NCBI RefSeq assembly: GCF_035607535.1
Contig: NZ_JAYDZX010000002.1
Span: 62,001-126,000 of the forward strand
DNA length: 64,000 bases
DNA from: Salinimicrobium sp035607535
GTDB taxonomy: Bacteria; Bacteroidota; Bacteroidia; Flavobacteriales; Flavobacteriaceae
Direction: 5' to 3'
Positions within the stretch are counted from its first letter, which is position 1; the number at the start of each line of letters is the position of its first letter. Below are positions 61,732-64,000 of this stretch, piece by piece. A program made the position numbers and the translations under genes. Under the pieces are notes generated by a model. That model made no database searches, had not been told where the DNA came from, and saw only the letters and a program-made list of their open reading frames with translations.

Positions 61732-63735
61732 ATGGGAGTATTAGATTCAAAAATACCACAGGGGCCTTTGGCCGAAAAGTGGGTCAAGCATAAAAATGAC
61801 ATCAATCTTGTCAATCCCGCCAACAAACGGAATATTGACATAATTGTGGTCGGAACAGGGCTTGCAGGAGGTAGTGCTGCCGCTACTTTAGCAGAGCTTG
61901 GATATAACGTTAAGACTTTTTGCTACCAGGATTCTCCACGTCGTGCTCACTCCATTGCAGCACAGGGAGGGATCAATGCAGCCAAAAACTACCAGGGAGA
62001 CGGAGATTCAGATTACCGTCTTTTCTACGATACCGTAAAAGGAGGTGATTACCGTGCGCGCGAAGCAAACGTTTACCGCCTTGCAGAAGTTTCAGGAAAT
62101 ATTATTGACCAGTGCGTGGCCCAGGGTGTTCCTTTTGCCCGCGAGTATGGTGGGTTACTTGACAACCGTTCTTTTGGAGGAGTGTTAGTTTCAAGAACCT
62201 TCTATGCTAAAGGTCAAACAGGACAGCAGCTGCTGTTAGGTTGCTATTCTGCTATGAACAGGCAGATCAACCGCGGAAAAATTAAATCTTACACCCGTCA
62301 TGAAATGCTTGATGTGGTGCTTGTAGGAGGAAAGGCACGTGGAATCATCGCGCGTGATCTTGTCACCGGTAAGATCGAAAGACATAGTGCTCACGCTGTA
62401 GTGATCGCTTCAGGCGGATACGGGAACGTATTTTTCCTTTCAACTAATGCCATGGGAAGTAATGTGACTGCGGCCTGGAAAGTGCACAAGAAAGGAGCCT
62501 TTTTCGCCAATCCTTGTTTCACCCAAATTCACCCTACCTGTATTCCGGTTTCAGGAGAACATCAGTCCAAGCTGACTTTAATGTCTGAGTCCCTGCGGAA
62601 TGACGGACGTATCTGGGTTCCGAAGAAGCTGGAGGATGCAAAGGCGATTAGGGAAGGAAGATTGAAGCCGACCGACCTGGCTGAAGAAGACAGAGATTAT
62701 TATCTGGAAAGACGTTATCCTGCGTTTGGTAACCTGGTGCCACGTGATGTTGCTTCAAGAGCAGCCAAAGAGCGTTGCGATGCCGGATTTGGGGTAAACA
62801 AAACAGGAGAGGCAGTTTACCTCGATTTTAGCGCAGCATTTATGCGCTACGGAAGAGAGGCTGTTTCTACCCAAAAAATAGAAAATGCTTCCGAAGAGCA
62901 GATCCGCGAACTTGGAAAAGCTGTTGTGGAAGCAAAATATGGAAACCTCTTCCAGATGTACGAGAAGATCGTAGATGAAAATCCTTACGAGACTCCAATG
63001 AAGATCTATCCTGCAGTGCATTATACAATGGGAGGTCTTTGGGTTGATTATAACCTGCAAACTACCGTTCCGGGGCTTTATGCTGCCGGGGAGGCGAACT
63101 TCTCCGATCACGGTGCGAACCGTCTTGGAGCTTCAGCTTTGATGCAAGGCTTGGCCGACGGCTATTTCGTGCTGCCATACACCATGGGTGATTATCTAGC
63201 AGATGATATTAGAACCGGAAAGATCCCAACCGATTCACCCGAATTTGATGAAGCCGAAAAGAATATTCGTCAACAACTGGAGCGTTTTATCAACACCAAA
63301 GGAACAAAGTCTGTTGATTACTTCCACAAACGTCTCGGGAAGATCATGTGGGACAAAGTAGGAATGTCAAGAAACGCGACCGGGTTGAAGGAAGCTATTT
63401 CAGAAATTAAAGCTTTGAGAGAAGAGTTCTGGAAAGATGTACGTGTTCCGGGAACTGTAGACGGTATGAACCCTGAACTTGAAAAAGCAGGAAGAGTAGC
63501 CGATTTCCTTGAGCTTGGAGAACTTTTCGCAAAAGATGCACTTCACAGGGAAGAGTCTTGTGGAGGTCACTTTAGAGAGGAATACCAAACTGAAGAAGGA
63601 GAAGCTCTTCGTGATGATGAGAACTTTATGTACGTAGCTGCCTGGGAATACACAGGAGAGCCTGCAGATGCAATCTTACATAAAGAAGACCTGGTTTACG
63701 AGAATATCAAAGTAAAAACGCGTAGCTATAAATAA
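61732..63735 (+). CDS. sdhA: Succinate dehydrogenase/fumarate reductase flavoprotein subunit
   Basis: The 667-residue subunit oxidises succinate with covalently bound FAD. VVGTGLAGGSAAATLAELG is the FAD Rossmann site, HSIAAQGGINAA holds the FAD-linked His, and HPTCIPVSGEHQSKLTLMSESLRNDGR together with HYTMGG gives the active-site residues. The length and the PVSGEHQ form are those of the Bacteroidota type B enzyme. It is followed by a 71-base spacer of inverted repeats before sdhB. Confidence 0.97.
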   Translation: MGVLDSKIPQGPLAEKWVKHKNDINLVNPANKRNIDIIVVGTGLAGGSAAATLAELGYNVKTFCYQDSPRRAHSIAAQGGINAAKNYQGDGDSDYRLFYDTVKGGDYRAREANVYRLAEVSGNIIDQCVAQGVPFAREYGGLLDNRSFGGVLVSRTFYAKGQTGQQLLLGCYSAMNRQINRGKIKSYTRHEMLDVVLVGGKARGIIARDLVTGKIERHSAHAVVIASGGYGNVFFLSTNAMGSNVTAAWKVHKKGAFFANPCFTQIHPTCIPVSGEHQSKLTLMSESLRNDGRIWVPKKLEDAKAIREGRLKPTDLAEEDRDYYLERRYPAFGNLVPRDVASRAAKERCDAGFGVNKTGEAVYLDFSAAFMRYGREAVSTQKIENASEEQIRELGKAVVEAKYGNLFQMYEKIVDENPYETPMKIYPAVHYTMGGLWVDYNLQTTVPGLYAAGEANFSDHGANRLGASALMQGLADGYFVLPYTMGDYLADDIRTGKIPTDSPEFDEAEKNIRQQLERFINTKGTKSVDYFHKRLGKIMWDKVGMSRNATGLKEAISEIKALREEFWKDVRVPGTVDGMNPELEKAGRVADFLELGELFAKDALHREESCGGHFREEYQTEEGEALRDDENFMYVAAWEYTGEPADAILHKEDLVYENIKVKTRSYK

Positions 63736-63800
63736 TTTGAAAATTTGAAAATGAGGGAAATTGAAATTAACTCATCATCAAATCTTCAGATCTTCAAATT
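63734..63800. repeat. Imperfect inverted repeat between sdhA and sdhB
   Basis: The left arm (63734-63755) begins AATTTGAAAATTTGAAAAT and the right arm (63771-63800), read in reverse, begins AATTTGAAGATCTGAAGAT, matching at 16 of 19 bases. The arms end in GAG on both sides. The left copy carries an 8-base deletion relative to the right. It could form a long hairpin in the mRNA. Confidence 0.7.
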
Positions 63801-63806
63801 AAAAAT

Positions 63807-64000
63807 ATGAATCTTACACTTAAAATATGGCGTCAAAAAGATGCCGCTTCAAAAGGAGGAATCCAAACCTACCAGTTGGGAGGTGTGGAAGCCGATATGT
63901 CTTTTCTGGAGATGCTTGACGTTCTTAATCAAGAGCTCATAGACAAAGGAGAAGAGCCTGTAGTATTCGATCACGATTGTCGTGAGGGGATCTGCGGTAC
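63807..64000 (+). CDS. sdhB: Succinate dehydrogenase iron-sulfur subunit (partial, C-terminus off the window)
   Basis: From ATG at 63807 the frame is open to the window edge (64 residues). It reads MNLTLKIWRQKDAASKGG, then MSFLEMLDVLNQEL and DHDCREGICGT, the start of the ferredoxin-like [2Fe-2S] binding loop with its first two Cys. It is the third gene of sdhCAB. The remaining Cys of the [2Fe-2S], [4Fe-4S] and [3Fe-4S] centres lie beyond the window. Confidence 0.95.
   Translation, partial: MNLTLKIWRQKDAASKGGIQTYQLGGVEADMSFLEMLDVLNQELIDKGEEPVVFDHDCREGICG

Overview
The window is a gene-dense stretch of a Bacteroidota chromosome, almost certainly from the family Flavobacteriaceae (a marine Gramella/Salinimicrobium-like genus is my guess, not proven). 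The evidence is consistent across the window: promoters of the Bacteroidota type (TTG about 20 bases upstream of TAnnTTTG), starts mostly without Shine-Dalgarno sequences, TonB-dependent receptors paired with lipoproteins, a DksA-like protein without a complete zinc site, and family-specific genes such as DUF2480, DUF3078 and DUF5689. Both ends of the window cut a gene: a YheT-type hydrolase at the left and sdhB at the right. I see no rRNA or tRNA gene, CRISPR array, prophage or transposase.

Layout. 1-5.1 kb: hydrolase fragment, thioesterase, a three-gene minus-strand group (DUF3298 lipoprotein, ArsC-like protein, EamA transporter), cystathionine gamma-synthase and an outer-membrane barrel protein. 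5.2-15.2 kb: gdhA, then recO with a coupled heme-type TonB receptor, ileS, a DksA-like factor, a secreted DUF4097-like protein and lspA. 15.2-20 kb: a minus-strand group running rimB-like protease, rimK, an M14 (AstE/AspA-type) hydrolase, 5-formyl-THF cyclo-ligase, then a soluble PAS histidine kinase and single-domain response regulator. 20.2-24.2 kb: uvrC overlapping a patatin-Omp85 phospholipase. 24.3-31.6 kb: aromatic amino acid catabolism (hmgA, hpd, a tryptophan dioxygenase family gene) with a DUF3108 protein, an M23 peptidase and pgi.

31.8-43.7 kb is the most distinctive region. Two TonB receptors of the same subfamily flank a lipoprotein made of internal repeats, an Ig-like/endonuclease I lipoprotein, a small membrane protein, an endonuclease/exonuclease/phosphatase protein and a DUF5689-type lipoprotein. 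I read it as a candidate surface system for degrading extracellular nucleic acid and importing the products. 43.8-46.8 kb: a COG2509 flavoprotein and two envelope proteins. 46.8-56.9 kb: hflX and a long minus-strand suf Fe-S assembly operon (sufA, B, C, D, S, E, a MIP18-like protein, DUF2480, DUF3078), interrupted by a four-helix-bundle gene, a lipoprotein gene and a META-domain gene. 57-64 kb: thiL, a small CxxC protein, an alpha/beta hydrolase, aminopeptidase P and the sdhCAB operon.

Regulatory signals found by reading: an identical perfect 12-bp palindrome (GAAAACGTTTTC) in the leaders of gdhA and hmgA; a 24-bp near-palindrome over the suf promoter; a repeated intergenic palindrome CAAAAATGNCATTTTTG; a 7-bp tandem repeat array; inverted-repeat spacers around the four-helix gene and between sdhA and sdhB; and several clear intrinsic terminators. 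No database search was possible: family names come from recognised motifs, and functions of unrecognised proteins are inference.
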